Positions 1-12,735 of a stretch of DNA of 64,000 bases are shown here, piece after piece. The translations under genes and the position numbers were made by a program. Source of the DNA: Glandiceps talaboti (Eukaryota; Hemichordata; Enteropneusta; Spengelidae). The stretch spans positions 19,172,151 to 19,236,150 of the forward strand of contig NC_135563.1 in NCBI RefSeq assembly GCF_964340395.1, read 5' to 3'. Numbering within the stretch: the first letter of the stretch is position 1; each line of letters opens with the position of its first letter. The notes beneath the pieces were generated by a model. The model had not been told where the DNA came from. It was given only the letters and a program-made list of their open reading frames with translations, and ran no database searches.

Positions 1-514
1 TAATTAATTTAGTAATTAATTATGTTTTCCTTTAAATTAATTATAATTCATAACAAATAAAGTGACTATATTTTTCATTTAATTGTATTAATTATATTAA
101 TCAGTTAATCAATGGATAATGAGAAACGGGTTATATATCACATATTACAAATGAGAACATGAGATAATGTAATATTAAAACACCATGCACCACAACAAAA
201 GAGGTCGGTTGGTAGAACATGTTTACTGTAGTTATAGAATAGGGTAATATCTATTTTCGAAAATGTCGAAAAAACAAACATGCTTATTGGACAGGAACCA
301 CATCTCGTGATGTGGAATACATATGTGGTAATGTAATACGTACATCGGGTCCATCCATGTCAAGACGGAACAATGTATTCCTCCTCCAATTTGAAATACA
401 TGCACTGGACGGGACAAAACGAAATGATGCTTTTAGAATATTTCCTCTTTTTTTGCAGTTTCGGGTCAATCAACCAGTATACGGAGGAAGAAATTTGGAG
501 AATCAATTACCAGT
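1..514. other. AT-rich 5' flank of the receptor gene
   Basis: This stretch is very AT-rich at its left end, with runs of TAATTAAT-like sequence, and holds no exon that I can support. Short open frames on both strands between about 230 and 520 have no protein-like character. The last part is presumably 5' untranslated sequence and promoter of the receptor gene that begins at 515; no clear TATA or initiator element could be fixed. Confidence 0.5.
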
Positions 515-1997
515 ATGAAGATTTGGCCCTTCAACATATTAATCTGCTTTGCCCTTGCAGGTAATTGATACATAATTGAAACTACTTTAAGGTAGATTTC
601 TTAATGCCGGCCGAAATATCCCAAAACGTCACTGCAATATCGCTGGTATGATCAATACCCAATATTCTATTTCAACCGCTCTATCTATTGTCTAATTTGC
701 ATGTTGTGGTCAAATATAGTATCATACCACTTTGTATAAGTGAAGAGACAATGAGACGTGTATCCATTTCAAATTGAAGCTTTGTCAAACAGATGTACAA
801 AGAATGCCTCCTGTTCCAGTGCACTGAACACATCTCTGTTCATCTAAATTGATGGCTTATTCATAAGCTTACACAGAGCTAACTTAATATCTAAGCTTAA
901 TGGTAATTCTTAGTAATGTGTAACAACAGAGATTGTGTAGAGAGAGAGATGACTAGTTGCATAAAACAATATATTTCTAATATAAATTTATAAACTGTAC
1001 AGAGTACCCACTTTAATTCTAAGGAATATTATACTAACAAATATACAGGACTGGTACAAATGTGCATGTCGTAACCGGTTTGTCATAAATGATGTTTGTA
1101 TAAAACAAAATATAACTCTAAACGCAAAAATAATTCAACCATTTTGTCTTTTATTGTTTGACGATATTTTGCAAGTTGTATTCTCACTTGGAAAGGTACG
1201 TACGGTACCATCATATTCGTGGAAAATGTTTTATTTTAGTACGGTTTCTGATTAACAATTGACCCGATGACGATATCTTGATAGTTGTCATAGTTTAGCT
1301 ACAGAAGCTGTAATAACAAGTGAAGTGGTACTGAATTGTGCAATCGTCTACAAAATTGCAGTTTATATCACGGGCTTTTGTCAAGAGCTGAATTTGCAGA
1401 CACTAATACAAATCGTTAACTGTTGTACGTTAGTGATGTCTTTCAAATACTGTGAAATGTAAAAAGGATAAATCAGGTATTCAAATACTATCTCTAGATC
1501 TGTCTGCCGTCCTCATTCATTTGGCTGTGACTAGGGATTTGAAATTCGAACTGCTATCAGACATACAGATGTAGACATAAAGACGACGAAACAAGTTATA
1601 CCAAAATATTTTATTAACCCTGTAATGACCTCATTAAATATGGTGATGACTCTTGAGTATATTCATGTGAAGGCAGTGAAGCAGCACTTATTTCAATCAA
1701 TCATTATTCCTGCTTGAAATAACAGAATTAGACATCAAAGTGCATGTTTATGTTTTTACTTCACATGGTTCGCTAATATATAAGTTGCCCGCCTTTAGAT
1801 CTAACATTAAATATTCTCTACTTGTAATTGGTCAATAGTTATATGTGTATAAATAATGTGTTGTAATCTGTGAACGTACCTGCAGGTTTAGAAATAAGTG
1901 TAATGATGCGTGGATATTAAGATATGCTTTAATACCTCTTTCTGCCTATCTGCTTGTCTGTCTGTCTCTGTTTCTCCCTCCCCTCTCCTCTCCTCTC

Positions 1998-2089
<92 letters not shown>

Positions 2090-4375
2090 TGTACATTGTC
2101 TTTTGAGATTGAACAGAAACTACAGGATACCCTATTCTATAACTACAGTAAATATGTTCGACCAGCCGACCTCGTTGAAGTTCTGACTCTTGATTTCAAA
2201 CTGTGGATAACTCTTTTACTTGATGTGGTATGTAGTGACCGCTTTAAGCAAAGTTCCAACGTTCATTAATTTGTTCTCAAAGGGTACATAAAACGAAATG
2301 AAGCCTAACATCAGATATTTAACATCGATGATAGTTTAAATACTTTGTCTAGATGCTGTTGGAAGTGTTTGCGTATGGAAATCACAGCACTTCCATGTTA
2401 AATTAAATAGATAAAAGATGTACTAGGAATATTAATGTTGTAAAGTGAATTAGCAATTTAATTGTAAGGACATGCTGCATAATTAAACTTAAAAGAAGTC
2501 ATATTAGAGCATCGTTTAAAGCAGTGGGTGTTTAAAGGTATGAGAAGAGTTTGTCAATTGGCGGTTTGCAGAAACAGACCTTTCACATCAAACTCCTTAA
2601 ATTGTATGTTGAAGATCAAATGGGCAAGAAGAGAAGCCATTAAGCAGAAAGCATCATGGTTTAATCATAGACGACATTGTTTATGGCTTAATTATACCAT
2701 TTCAAGAACTGTACATGTTAATGTAAGGTGTTGTGTAAACATTTACACACTTGTGTGCATCTCAAACACCCAAATGCTAAGTATTTGTGTCAAAGAGCGT
2801 ATATATCATAATTCATATTGAAGATGCATAGATATCAAAGACTGCATAGCCGATTACATGAGTTCGAAATATTTCAAACATTCGTTTTATCTAATGTTGT
2901 TGTAAGAAATGTCTTCCATGTTTACATATCTAATTTCAATTATCTTTTAGGATGAAAAACGTCAGATTATAACAAGTAGTGGGTGGACTGAGCAGGTACG
3001 TTCCTAAAAATTTCGAATTCACAGTCCTCAAGTCATTACAATTTTAATTGGTTTGCAGGTTATTTTGTCACGTAATGAAGTCATTCAATCAGGATCCACT
3101 GAGACAGTTCTGTCTCCGATCATTCTCTATTATGACGCCAGTTAATTGAATTACACCTTTCGCTACGAGTGTTATCTTTTGAATTGATCATAAAATATCC
3201 ATTTAGGGAGGGTAATATATCCCGCACCGTCGTCCATGTACGTTTTGCTTAAAGTTAATGATCATGTTGTATTTTGAAGTTGACATCCGAAATAATGGAT
3301 TACACTTATCATAATATATCCGTAATATTTGATATTACTGCTGAATTATAAATTCGAGCACATACATATTTCGTTCCTGTAGAGTTGGAAAGACAAACGC
3401 CTGCAGTGGAATTCATCTGAAGTTGATCTTCAACGCACAATAGTTCCTACGGAGTGGATATGGACTCCCAGCATCATTCTCGCAAATAGGTAATTACAAT
3501 TAATAATACAGAGTTCGCGTGACACTTCGATTTCATGGACTCTTTGATCCCTTACTCATCAGTGAAAAATGTCAAAATAATGTCGGGATTGGAATACAAT
3601 TGCAAGATTCCTAAACTGTGTAGTACTGTGGACGTTCCCAATGCGGTAATTTATCACGCTTTGCAATGACTTGCCTTTCAGCAACTCCAATTCCTTGTTT
3701 CGATTATCAAAGACAGCATAACAAATAGATGTTTTGTTTTTAATGAACCATAAATCACAATTATCACAGTTTGGCTTTTAATCAGGATTTTGTCATTTAA
3801 ACGGAAATTACACTGATAAATGTGTTTGTCAGAACATTGTGTTATTATTTCACGCTAAAACTCGTAATTGCGGTAATAAATAACGTTTGTACTTCTATTT
3901 CGTAGACACTTTAACACAGTTTTACTAGGATATACTCCAATTAAGAAGGGTTTGCAATATTAACTTTGCAACAGTCTCATAAATAGGTACTCTGCCTTTG
4001 CAGTTATGTGCTATAAGAAGTTATCTCTGACCAGTTTGTCCATTATATATTGCCTTACTTGGAAAACATGTTTCCAATATTTGGTTCCCATCAAGCTATT
4101 AACGTAAATGTGCACGTGGCAGTCAATAATTATAATAATGATTATTATTATTAACATATGAAGTGATATCATAAAATGACTCTTTCATGTGGATATATAT
4201 TTACGTCACGGTGTGATGATTTTATTGGCCTTCCTCGTTATCTCTTGTAAGGAGAAGTAATTTTTAATATGATTATATTTTACTGTACTATACCATGATA
4301 ACATTATCAAACCTCTTTCTATAGTGATCTGAGATCAAACCTAGTATATTTCCATGATGACTATCAATGTTGTAT

Positions 4376-4426
<51 letters not shown>

Positions 4427-6595
4427 TGCGAGTGTGCGTGCGTGTGGGCGTGCGTGCGTGCTGTCTATTTGTATACTCGACACCTCTAAATCCACAGGGC
4501 TGATCTTAATGAAATTTAAAATACATACTTTATAATATTATAATTATCACAATTGGTTTGATTTTAAGTTTTGTAATTATAAATACCAATACCAAGAGTG
4601 TTTTACGATTTCATTACTATTACTAACACTTACTTACACTGATTGTAAATCATATCTGAGAGTTTTAGTTGACAATCATTATCGAATCAGTTAAAGGTAC
4701 CTTTTCATTTTGATTCACAATGAACTCAAATCTATTGTTGGTTATTTTCTTACACTTATTTTGATATTTTGCTGATAAAAATGTAACATTTCAAAAACCT
4801 TGGATAACAATATTGTTTTGCAGTATATTCACTCGTTAAGTGTCAGTTTTGAAAGAATAGTGTTTACTACCATGATGATCAAATTAGGCCTAAAAATATA
4901 ACCTATTTCATATCAAAGTTATTTGGCTTCGATTAAAGAATAGACTAGTGTAAAATTTTGCGTGACTCCAAGATTATTCAAGTAAGATGAAACGTATCTA
5001 TTGAATTTCTTAATGGTACTCGCAGTGTACATTTTAAGGACTAAGGACTTATGATACCATAAATCCGCTTTTTGTTTCAATATGGGGTATTCCTATGGCA
5101 GTATAAAGCTTAATGTTATATATCGTATGCATATTATCTTCTGAGATTTCAATTCAAATTGATGAGCAACATGGTAAAGATCTGCCCCACTGGAAAAAGC
5201 GTGTTCGAGCATTTAATCAAGCGTATAATTGTGTGAAGAATTACTTTTACTTATGTATCATAATGTTTACGGTAGCGTCAAATTCTGAAAGTTAGAATTT
5301 AAAAGTACCAATATGACGATTATTTGATAATGGTTATTGCACTGCCGTGCTCCGGTTTCTTATAAAATATAATAGCAAAACCAATAGTTCATTTTTTATT
5401 TATTTCACAGTGCAAACAAGGATTACAATATTCCGCCACCAGAACGTGTTGCTCTGTACTCCACTGGTGTTATCAACTATCCACCAACCATGGTATTTGA
5501 AACACCATGTACTCTGGACATTCGCCATTTTCCCTTCGACATACAAAGGTGTGAAATAATATTTGAATCGTGGCAGTACACAACTGATGAACTGATTATC
5601 CGTTTGTCCAGTAATTCTGTTCGTTTAGAAGGAATGATACCGAATACAGAATGGGACATTATCAACACAACCGCGGAAGCACAGGAGAACGCGTACTTTG
5701 TATTTGACACCAGCTGGTCTCGAGTAATTTTTACACTTGTTCTTGCTCGTAGACCAGTGTACTACATAATCAACATAGTAGCTCCCGTTGTCCTGCTGGC
5801 CCTGTTAACTATGTTATCATTCTGTCTGCCATGTGACTCCGGAGAGAAGATATCGTTCAACGTTTCGATCTTGATTGCGTTATCTGTCTTCCATCTTTTG
5901 GTTGGTGGTATAATGCCAAACTCTGACAGTGTGCCACTGATTGTTCGCTACCTTCTGTTCAACACATTCCTGATAGCGATCTCAACAGCAGTGAATGTTT
6001 TAGTCCTTCGTTTGCATCATCGGCCACCACATGATATAGCGATGAGTAGATTCACACGGAAAGTCTTTCTCAAAGTACTGCCAAAATTAATGTGTCTTCG
6101 CCCTTTTACTGAAAGGGAGATAAAGACAGCTACGTATGATGACAAAACTGAAAATAAAAATATGGCAAACTCCAGTAAAACTGGGAAAACAGCTTCTGCC
6201 TTTGAAGATAGAGAGTCTCATATTCCCCTTATTGATGGAGTGGAAAGCGTAAAGATTGTAGGTGATTGTCAAGACGAGCAACTTATTTTGATTCGAAGAC
6301 TCGCTCAGGAAGTTCGCTTTCTGAATAATGAGACTCGTTCTCAAATTAAAGATGACATGGTAAGAAACCTTTTAGTAATTCTTAACAACGCGATTAACTG
6401 ACATTTTTTGTTTTCACACTACCCTTTACTGTACCAAACTGTCACCCGCATTCAATAGTTAGTACCTCCATTAAGTCGTCCGTCATCTATCCATCCATCC
6501 ATCCATCCATCCATCCCTACATAAATGCACACTCATACACTCATACACTCATACATACATACATACATACATACATACATACATACATACATACA

Positions 6596-6629
<34 letters not shown>

Positions 6630-6898
6630 CATACATACTTGTATACATACATACATACATACATACATACATACATACATACATACATACATACATACAT
6701 ACATACATACATACATACATACATACATACATACATACATACATGCATACATGCATGCATGCATGCATGCATGCATGCATACTGTCACATACATACATAC
6801 ATACATACATACATACATACATACATACATACATACATACATACATACATACATACATACATACATACATACATACTTGTACTCCGGCTGGGCGTTAA

Positions 6899-6931
<33 letters not shown>

Positions 6932-7076
6932 CATACATACATACATACATGCATACATACATACATACATACATACATACATACATACATACATACATAC
7001 ATACATACATACATACATACATACATACATACATACATACATACATACATACATACATGCATGCATACATACATAC

Positions 7077-7107
<31 letters not shown>

Positions 7108-8169
7108 CATACATACATACATACATACATACATACATACATACATACATACACAAGCAGTCCATTATTCTGTCCGTGTGTCAAACCTGGTGATACATTT
7201 CTGTAGAATATAATGTATTATTAAAAGAAAGTTTTAATGCAAAATATTGAGCTAAGCTATCTCTGTCATGACTATTTCATTATCAATTTCACAATTAACA
7301 TACATTTTCTAGACCCCCAAAATCAACTGATTCTGTGATTTCTGTGTTCCTGTGAGTAAATCATAGTAATGTCAAGTATCACGTTGTAATTATCACAAGC
7401 TCAGATTACCATAATGATCTGAGATATAATTATATATAGGCCCAGGTATCTAGGCTGTCAGTTGTGTAAGTTTATCATGAAGTATTAATTTCCTGTTGAA
7501 CCCCGTCATATTGTTGAAATCTAATACACCAGTGCCAGGAAACACTTATGAATTTAAATGGTTATAGCTGTGTTCTGATTACTCTAACGTCTTTTTCAAA
7601 CCATGCAACAGAAAATTATACGAAACAAAAATTACAAAGTGCCAGCAACAATAGGCAGTCATCAATCTCATGCGAATGGGTCATTTAAGTGTCAGACTTA
7701 AATTTCCCGTGTTTAGATTTATTGCACAAGATTACGAATGGGCTAGAATTAGGTGTAACTGAAACTACACTTCAGGTCGTTAGGCATATTTGAATGAGAA
7801 AGATGATGAAATACAGAAATAATAACCAGGGCCTATCTTTAAATTCTGGACTATTACTTTCAATTTTATCTAAATTGTATGATTGTTCGAAGCGGATTTG
7901 CCCCCCCCCCCCCCCCCCCCGTGCCATACTAAAAACATGAGACACATACACTTATGTCAAATATGGCAATTTCAATGTCTTTCATTGTGAATAGTAGTAA
8001 AATCGTATATTTTCTTGGGATACTGATCACAATGGCTGTATTTTAATAATTGCAGATGGCTGAACGATGGAAGTACGTAGCGGTTGTGGTAGACCGACTT
8101 GTTTTCTGGATATCGTTTATTTCATTCTTGGTCGGAACTTTCGCGGTATTTACTGACCAAGGTCCATGA
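515..8169 (+). CDS. Nicotinic acetylcholine receptor-like Cys-loop channel subunit, 6 exons
   Basis: Subunit of a pentameric ligand-gated ion channel of the plasma membrane. Coding exons: 515-560, 2088-2227, 2951-2995, 3383-3489, 5411-6359 and 8056-8169; all have GT-AG ends and their phases agree, giving 1401 nt or 466 aa. Exon 1 encodes the signal peptide MKIWPFNILICFALA. Exon 3 is the 45-nt exon typical of the family (DEKRQIITSSGWTEQ). The Cys-loop is CTLDIRHFPFDIQRC. Four membrane segments follow: M1 after RRPVYYIINIV, M2 after GEK, M3, a cytoplasmic loop of about 115 aa, and M4 in the last exon, which ends 37 codons after its start. Loop D Trp (RLQWNSSE) and loop B Trp (ESWQY) are kept. 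Loop C has no vicinal cysteine pair, so this is a non-alpha type; the usual loop A tyrosine (LYN) is alanine (LAN). The ligand is therefore uncertain. The start is the only ATG giving a signal peptide that splices in frame. Confidence 0.93.
1981..2083 (+). repeat. TCTCC/(CT)n microsatellite ending at a splice acceptor
   Basis: A short CTCTC-type array (about 1981-2003) runs into some 80 nt of pure CT. It stops four bases before the AG of the acceptor of receptor exon 2 (exon starts at 2088), so it forms the polypyrimidine tract of that intron. On the reverse strand it yields only an Arg-Glu repeat frame with no meaning. Confidence 0.95.
4378..4460. repeat. (TG)n microsatellite in receptor intron 4
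   Basis: About 22 TG units followed by a decayed TGCG-rich tail, inside the intron between receptor exons 4 and 5. Confidence 0.9.
6493..7153. repeat. ATCC and long (ACAT)n tetranucleotide arrays in receptor intron 5
   Basis: A short CCAT array (6493-6516) is followed from about 6532 by more than 600 nt of ACAT repeat with a few variants (GCAT runs near 6743-6779) and one unique insert around 6876-6903. It lies in the last intron of the receptor gene, 140 nt after the donor at 6360. The frames it opens on both strands (Ile-His-Thr-Tyr or Met-Tyr-Val-Cys periodic peptides) are artefacts of a 4-nt period without stops. Confidence 0.97.
7901..7920. repeat. C20 homopolymer
   Basis: Twenty consecutive C in receptor intron 5. 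G or C homopolymers of about 10 or more recur at 19532, 23408, 24033, 25351 and 62884. Confidence 0.9.
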
Positions 8170-8822
8170 GATATGTGCGAGTCTGTCGTTTTAAACGTGC
8201 CGAACATCTTTGTAGGAAAGGCTGGTAAGCTTGTAGGTGAACATTGTATTCATGTGAAGCATACAAATACTGCACAAAAATAAGTGTGTAGCTTGACATG
8301 GCTTACCTATTTGTACTGTTTTGTACAGATGGTGAAAATCCTCTCATAATTCCTGCAAACTCCCTGCTATGTCTACACAATTCTGCAATCACTATCATCT
8401 CCCAAAAGCACCACCAACGTGGGTCTGGGGCTTGGCATCAACCTGTTCAATGACAAAGGAGTATTCCTATCGAGTTTGGTATGATTGAAATCTATAGTGG
8501 ACAATTCCAATATAAGACACAGGACATATACAAGAGTGTTATGGTTCCTGACTTGCAACTCGGTTTACTACAGTAAACTTATTCTGTATAACTTGAAGAT
8601 TTGGCCTTTTAATATTTAACTGTGTAAGCATACTTACTGTTATCCATTTCCAGCATTAATGTCTTGATTGAAAATGAATTGCAGTATTCAAAATATAACA
8701 AAATATGAAAATATGTAATGCTATTTTGCATATAAATAAGAATTAAATAATTGTACACAATTTCGAAGTTCTGACAACTTTTGACAAAATTAATGTTTTA
8801 CTGCCTTTCTTTAATTTGCATT

Positions 8823-9012
8823 TATGTATGTATGTATGTATGTATGTATGTATGTATGTATGTATGTATGTATGTATGTATGTATGTATGTATCGTGTAT
8901 GTATGTATTTTGGTAGGTAGGTAGGTAGGTAGGTAGGTGGGTAGGTGGTGTATATATACATGTATGTATGTATGTAATGTATGTATGTATGTATGTATGT
9001 ATGTATGTATGT
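8823..9012. repeat. (TATG)n and (GTAG)n arrays
   Basis: About 70 nt of TATG repeat, then a GTAG block at about 8916-8943, then a second TATG block to about 9012. Confidence 0.93.
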
Positions 9013-10801
9013 CGTATATTGTGTTTTTCCAGGTTATGATTTAAGTCACATGTAGGAAACTTCTCAGGAATGTCAGTCTCATTAGTGTAGAAAAAAAATC
9101 AGAACAGTTTCTAAGAGCAAAGTAAATTCACTGACAATATGTTCACATATGTACAATGGGTGTTTATCAGTATATTTGTTTTTATTTTGGTAGTTCGCAA
9201 ATATGTTAGAAATGTAGGCATAGTGCCGTTATTTCACCAGAACAGCGAAACAATTTGTCTTCTTTCTTCATGTTGCATGTTCACGAAAATAATTTAATAG
9301 GGAACTTGCAATCCAGACTGAGCATTCTCAGACGCAAAGGACTATGTGATTTTCTGTGGTTATCGTATTACCTAATCTGGGGTTACCAATAAAAAAAAAC
9401 CTCCCACAATTGCCAGGGTAACTATGAATTGTTCATTCGTGGTTGCAAACAATGTAACAGTATTGTTTACAATACCGATTCATTAGTATTTATTATCACA
9501 TTTCCCATGATGCAACATTCAACATGGCGGGTTTGCAATTTCCCTATTTCCTGATATTTTTAATAAGTACACACGTGATTGAAATGCTATTCATATTAGC
9601 AATGTATTGAAATGTCAATGTAAGACATGTACCTTAGCCTTTGTAATACAAAGTTTGTATGATTAACTTTTCCTTGTCTGTGATTACTTGAAACAATTGT
9701 CTTAAAAAGGAAAATGTATTCTTGATCCTTACTTCGAATCTTGTATATTGTATCTGTAGATGTATATGTCAGAGTATAGACGTATTTCTCTTTTATGGTT
9801 TCCTGACTTTTTTGTGCTTCATTTGGAGATAGAGATAGAAACTGTTGGCGAGGAAGTATTAAATAAAGGGGATAACCAGTGGTCTTGGTAACCAAGGCTC
9901 CTCTGACCGCTTCCGCCAGTGTCTATGGGAGTGTTACACACTTCAATTGAACAACCAACAAATTGATATCATGATTTACAGTGGGTGAAAATAAAAATTA
10001 TGAATTATTTTCATCCGATCAGAAACTGCGTGTATGAACAGTCACAATCACGTAGCATTACTCAGACTCTGGGACGGCAGCGGCGATAGTCACAGGAGTC
10101 TGGGTAACCTAGACTTGGCAACCACTTGATTGCTTATTATTACGTGTATAACGTACTACCTCGCTTATAAAGGATGACAGGGGCAATAATGGTTACATTA
10201 TTGTGTTAATTTTGGTAACTGTTTCCTCTGCTTAGAAATAAACGTTTTGTGAATATGTGGTTACATTGACTGTTTGCTCTGTCTGTAACACTAATAACCC
10301 CTAATTTCAATCTTTCAATACGGCGTCACGTCTTTCAAAATGTCACAAACGGTATCCACATGGTGCAATTGATGAGTGAGACGTCGCGACGTCGACTTAA
10401 ATAAGTACTTTAACGACAAAATTGATATGCCATTAGTATATCAAATGTCAATTTCAAACATATTAAACATCAAATGTGCACTTTTCACCCTTCCTGGCAT
10501 ACGGAAATACATCGAAAGCTGTCGGTGTAACACATCTGAAGAAGTCTAAATTATCAATGAACTGAAGACGTTCTTTTAGAATAATTATCGAATCACTTAT
10601 GCACATTTTAAAAGAGCACATATCGGTGAATTATATGCGAGAATGTCTGCACATCGAAGAAGAGAGGGCAATGCAAACATCTAGAGGGCACCCTCTTTTT
10701 TATCCTCTTACATTGTTGGTTTTTCTTAATTTTTGTATCTTGAATTAGTAAATATTTTTCTTTCTTTCACAATTTGTATTTGCTCAAATCCGATCAGTTA
10801 G

Positions 10802-11094
10802 CCAAAACATTTAACAACTTGCATAGCATGTTTAAGTTTTCCCTGTCCATGTGTTTATGTCCAGATGTATGCGTGTGTTGTGTTGTGTTGTGTTGTGTTG
10901 TGTTGTGTTGTGTTGTGTTGTGTTGTGTTGTGTTGTGTTGTGTTGTGTTGTGTTGTATGAGTGTGTAAGTACGTACGAACGTACATAGATATACGTATGT
11001 ATAATAATGTATGTATGTATTTATGTATGTATGTATGTATGTATGTATGTATGTATGTATGTATGTATGTATGTATGTATGTATGTATGTATGT
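10802..11094 (+). repeat. Dispersed microsatellite-bearing element, copy 1
   Basis: A unique-looking head (CCAAAACATTTAACAACTTG and the next 60 nt) is followed by about 17 units of TGTTG (10874-10955), a spacer with ACGTACGAACGTACATA, and then a TATG array up to about 11094. Head, pentanucleotide, spacer and tetranucleotide occur in the same order at 19671, with a much shorter pentanucleotide array there. The shared unique parts show that this is one repeated element and not two chance microsatellites. Confidence 0.8.
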
Positions 11095-11532
11095 GTGCGT
11101 GCGCGCGCTTGTGCTTTAGCTGGGGGATGTTAACGTATGGTGACGCCTCCATTTTGTAAAATCACTCCAACGCATCTTTAGATTTTCATAATCACAATCT
11201 TTACCATTTTGCTGGTTTGGAATCGAGAGCTTTCAAATTAAGAATTCAATCATTTCATTATTCTTGACATAATATACTCCACAGAAAGCGGATAGTCTTG
11301 TGAAATCTGACCGCTCTCAAAGAAAAATGCAACTCACACTCCTTTTTAATATCACAGTGATGTGATATATGATGTGGACATTGGACATATAACTCAGATG
11401 ATGGAAAGCTATATCGTTGGCTATAATTAAGTAATTAAGCATACATAAATTTTATTTAATATTAATTACATTCAGCAATTGAATAAATTCATCCAAAACG
11501 TCGATTTAATGACACAATCCAGCAGGTATGTA

Positions 11533-11900
11533 CTCCATCTCGTTCTAAGCAACCATGCCGGTTTGGAATCTGCAGGTTGGGGGTTCAAGCCTCACTGATA
11601 CGATTTGTTTCTGAATGTCTATTAAAAGTCATTGGAAGCTTTGAACCACCGTTCAACCCAGCTGCCCCGTTCGACCCAGCTTTATAATTGGAACCTGGTA
11701 GGATAGAGGGTGCAATGTGAATGCTTTAATCCTGTGCGGTAATAAAGGTTGTAATGGACTGTATGTACTGCTCCCCTGGGGAGCTTTGAGTTGAGGAAGT
11801 TTAAAGAGCCATTTGCTGTAACGGTTCTGGGTCCGTATCATTTGTAAGCGAGCACGGCGTAGGGAAGAGTTATATAAAAACCAACATTATTATTATCTTC
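11533..11900 (+). mobile_element. Probable tRNA-derived SINE-like element
   Basis: A B-box-like block (GGGGGTTCAAGCCTC at about 11579-11593) lies near the 5' end. About 290 nt later the element ends in GTTATATAAA followed by an ATT repeat (about 11886-11896). A tRNA-like head with an ATT-repeat tail after a TATATAAA box is the layout of many invertebrate SINEs. The A box is not clear, and no second copy was seen in the window, so this is tentative. Confidence 0.4.
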
Positions 11901-12433
11901 TTAAACCACTATAGATGTACCTTCATATTCAAGTCGAATAACTTCTATGTGTGTTTGAATTTTTGACATACTTTTACGAAATTAGGATTCTAACAGTGTT
12001 GGACATAAAACCACTGTAGTTGTGTAAAAGATGGTATTTTAGTGTGACATAGCATACATCTTTCGACAACTTCAACAAACAATGAAATGCATACTTCACA
12101 AACAAGTATTTGTCCTAAATCAAATAACAACACGATTTTGCTATCGTTGACATTCTAATTCTTTTAAGTGGGTTAATTCGTTTGAAAGGTACTTCACATT
12201 CAAAGTGTATTTTCAGTCAGTATGAATTATTAAACAATGTGCATGTAGTCATAATAAAATGAACAGATTGGGACATTGTCAATACAGTACCCCATGTTAT
12301 AAACTCTCTGGAGAATTTATCGACAGGCTGAATGTTATTATTAGAATAGAATTAATTAATCCCTAATGTTAGGACCCATTTTTCGTTATTTTGCCTACAC
12401 TCTGTCCATGAACATTTGACTTTAAATTTCCAG

Positions 12434-12680
12434 GCTTTATAGACTTTACAAATGCGACGTTACGGTACGGACAGTATTCGGTGATCATTTTTCCGACGTA
12501 TACCAAATATCAGATACTATTCAAGTTTTCAGTATTGACATTGAACATTAGAATTAAAATTATTCACTTCTACAATGCGCGCGCGTCTGTGTCTGCGTGC
12601 TTGTGAGTGTGCAGCGCACACGTATATGTGTATGTATGTATGTATGTATGTATGTATGTATGTATGTATGTATGTATGTA

Positions 12681-12735
<55 letters not shown>

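Larger units (their letters stand above)
8170..12433. other. Gene-poor repeat-rich interval downstream of the receptor gene
   Basis: Apart from the repeats listed separately, I see no supported gene. At 8373-8558 there is a minus-strand open frame ending in a protein-like stretch (PSPRPTLVVLLGDDSD), but no splice context or family was recognised; it may be part of a repeat. At 9523 a plus-strand ATG in a good context opens a 28-codon hydrophobic peptide starting MAGLQFPYFLIF. It could be a signal-anchor exon of the tentative gene further right, but nothing proves it. The receptor's polyadenylation site was not identified. Confidence 0.4.

Noticed and set aside
6525-7206. Long open frames on both strands (up to 222 codons) of Ile-His-Thr-Tyr or Met-Tyr-Val-Cys repeats
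   Set aside because: They are produced by the ACAT tetranucleotide, which has no stop in any frame; all frames are equally open.
8373-8558. 61-codon minus-strand frame with a protein-like end
   Set aside because: No ATG in a good context, no splice partners, family not recognised; kept only as a remark.
11579-11593. tRNA gene
   Set aside because: Only a B-box-like stretch is present; no cloverleaf can be drawn, so it is treated as a SINE head.
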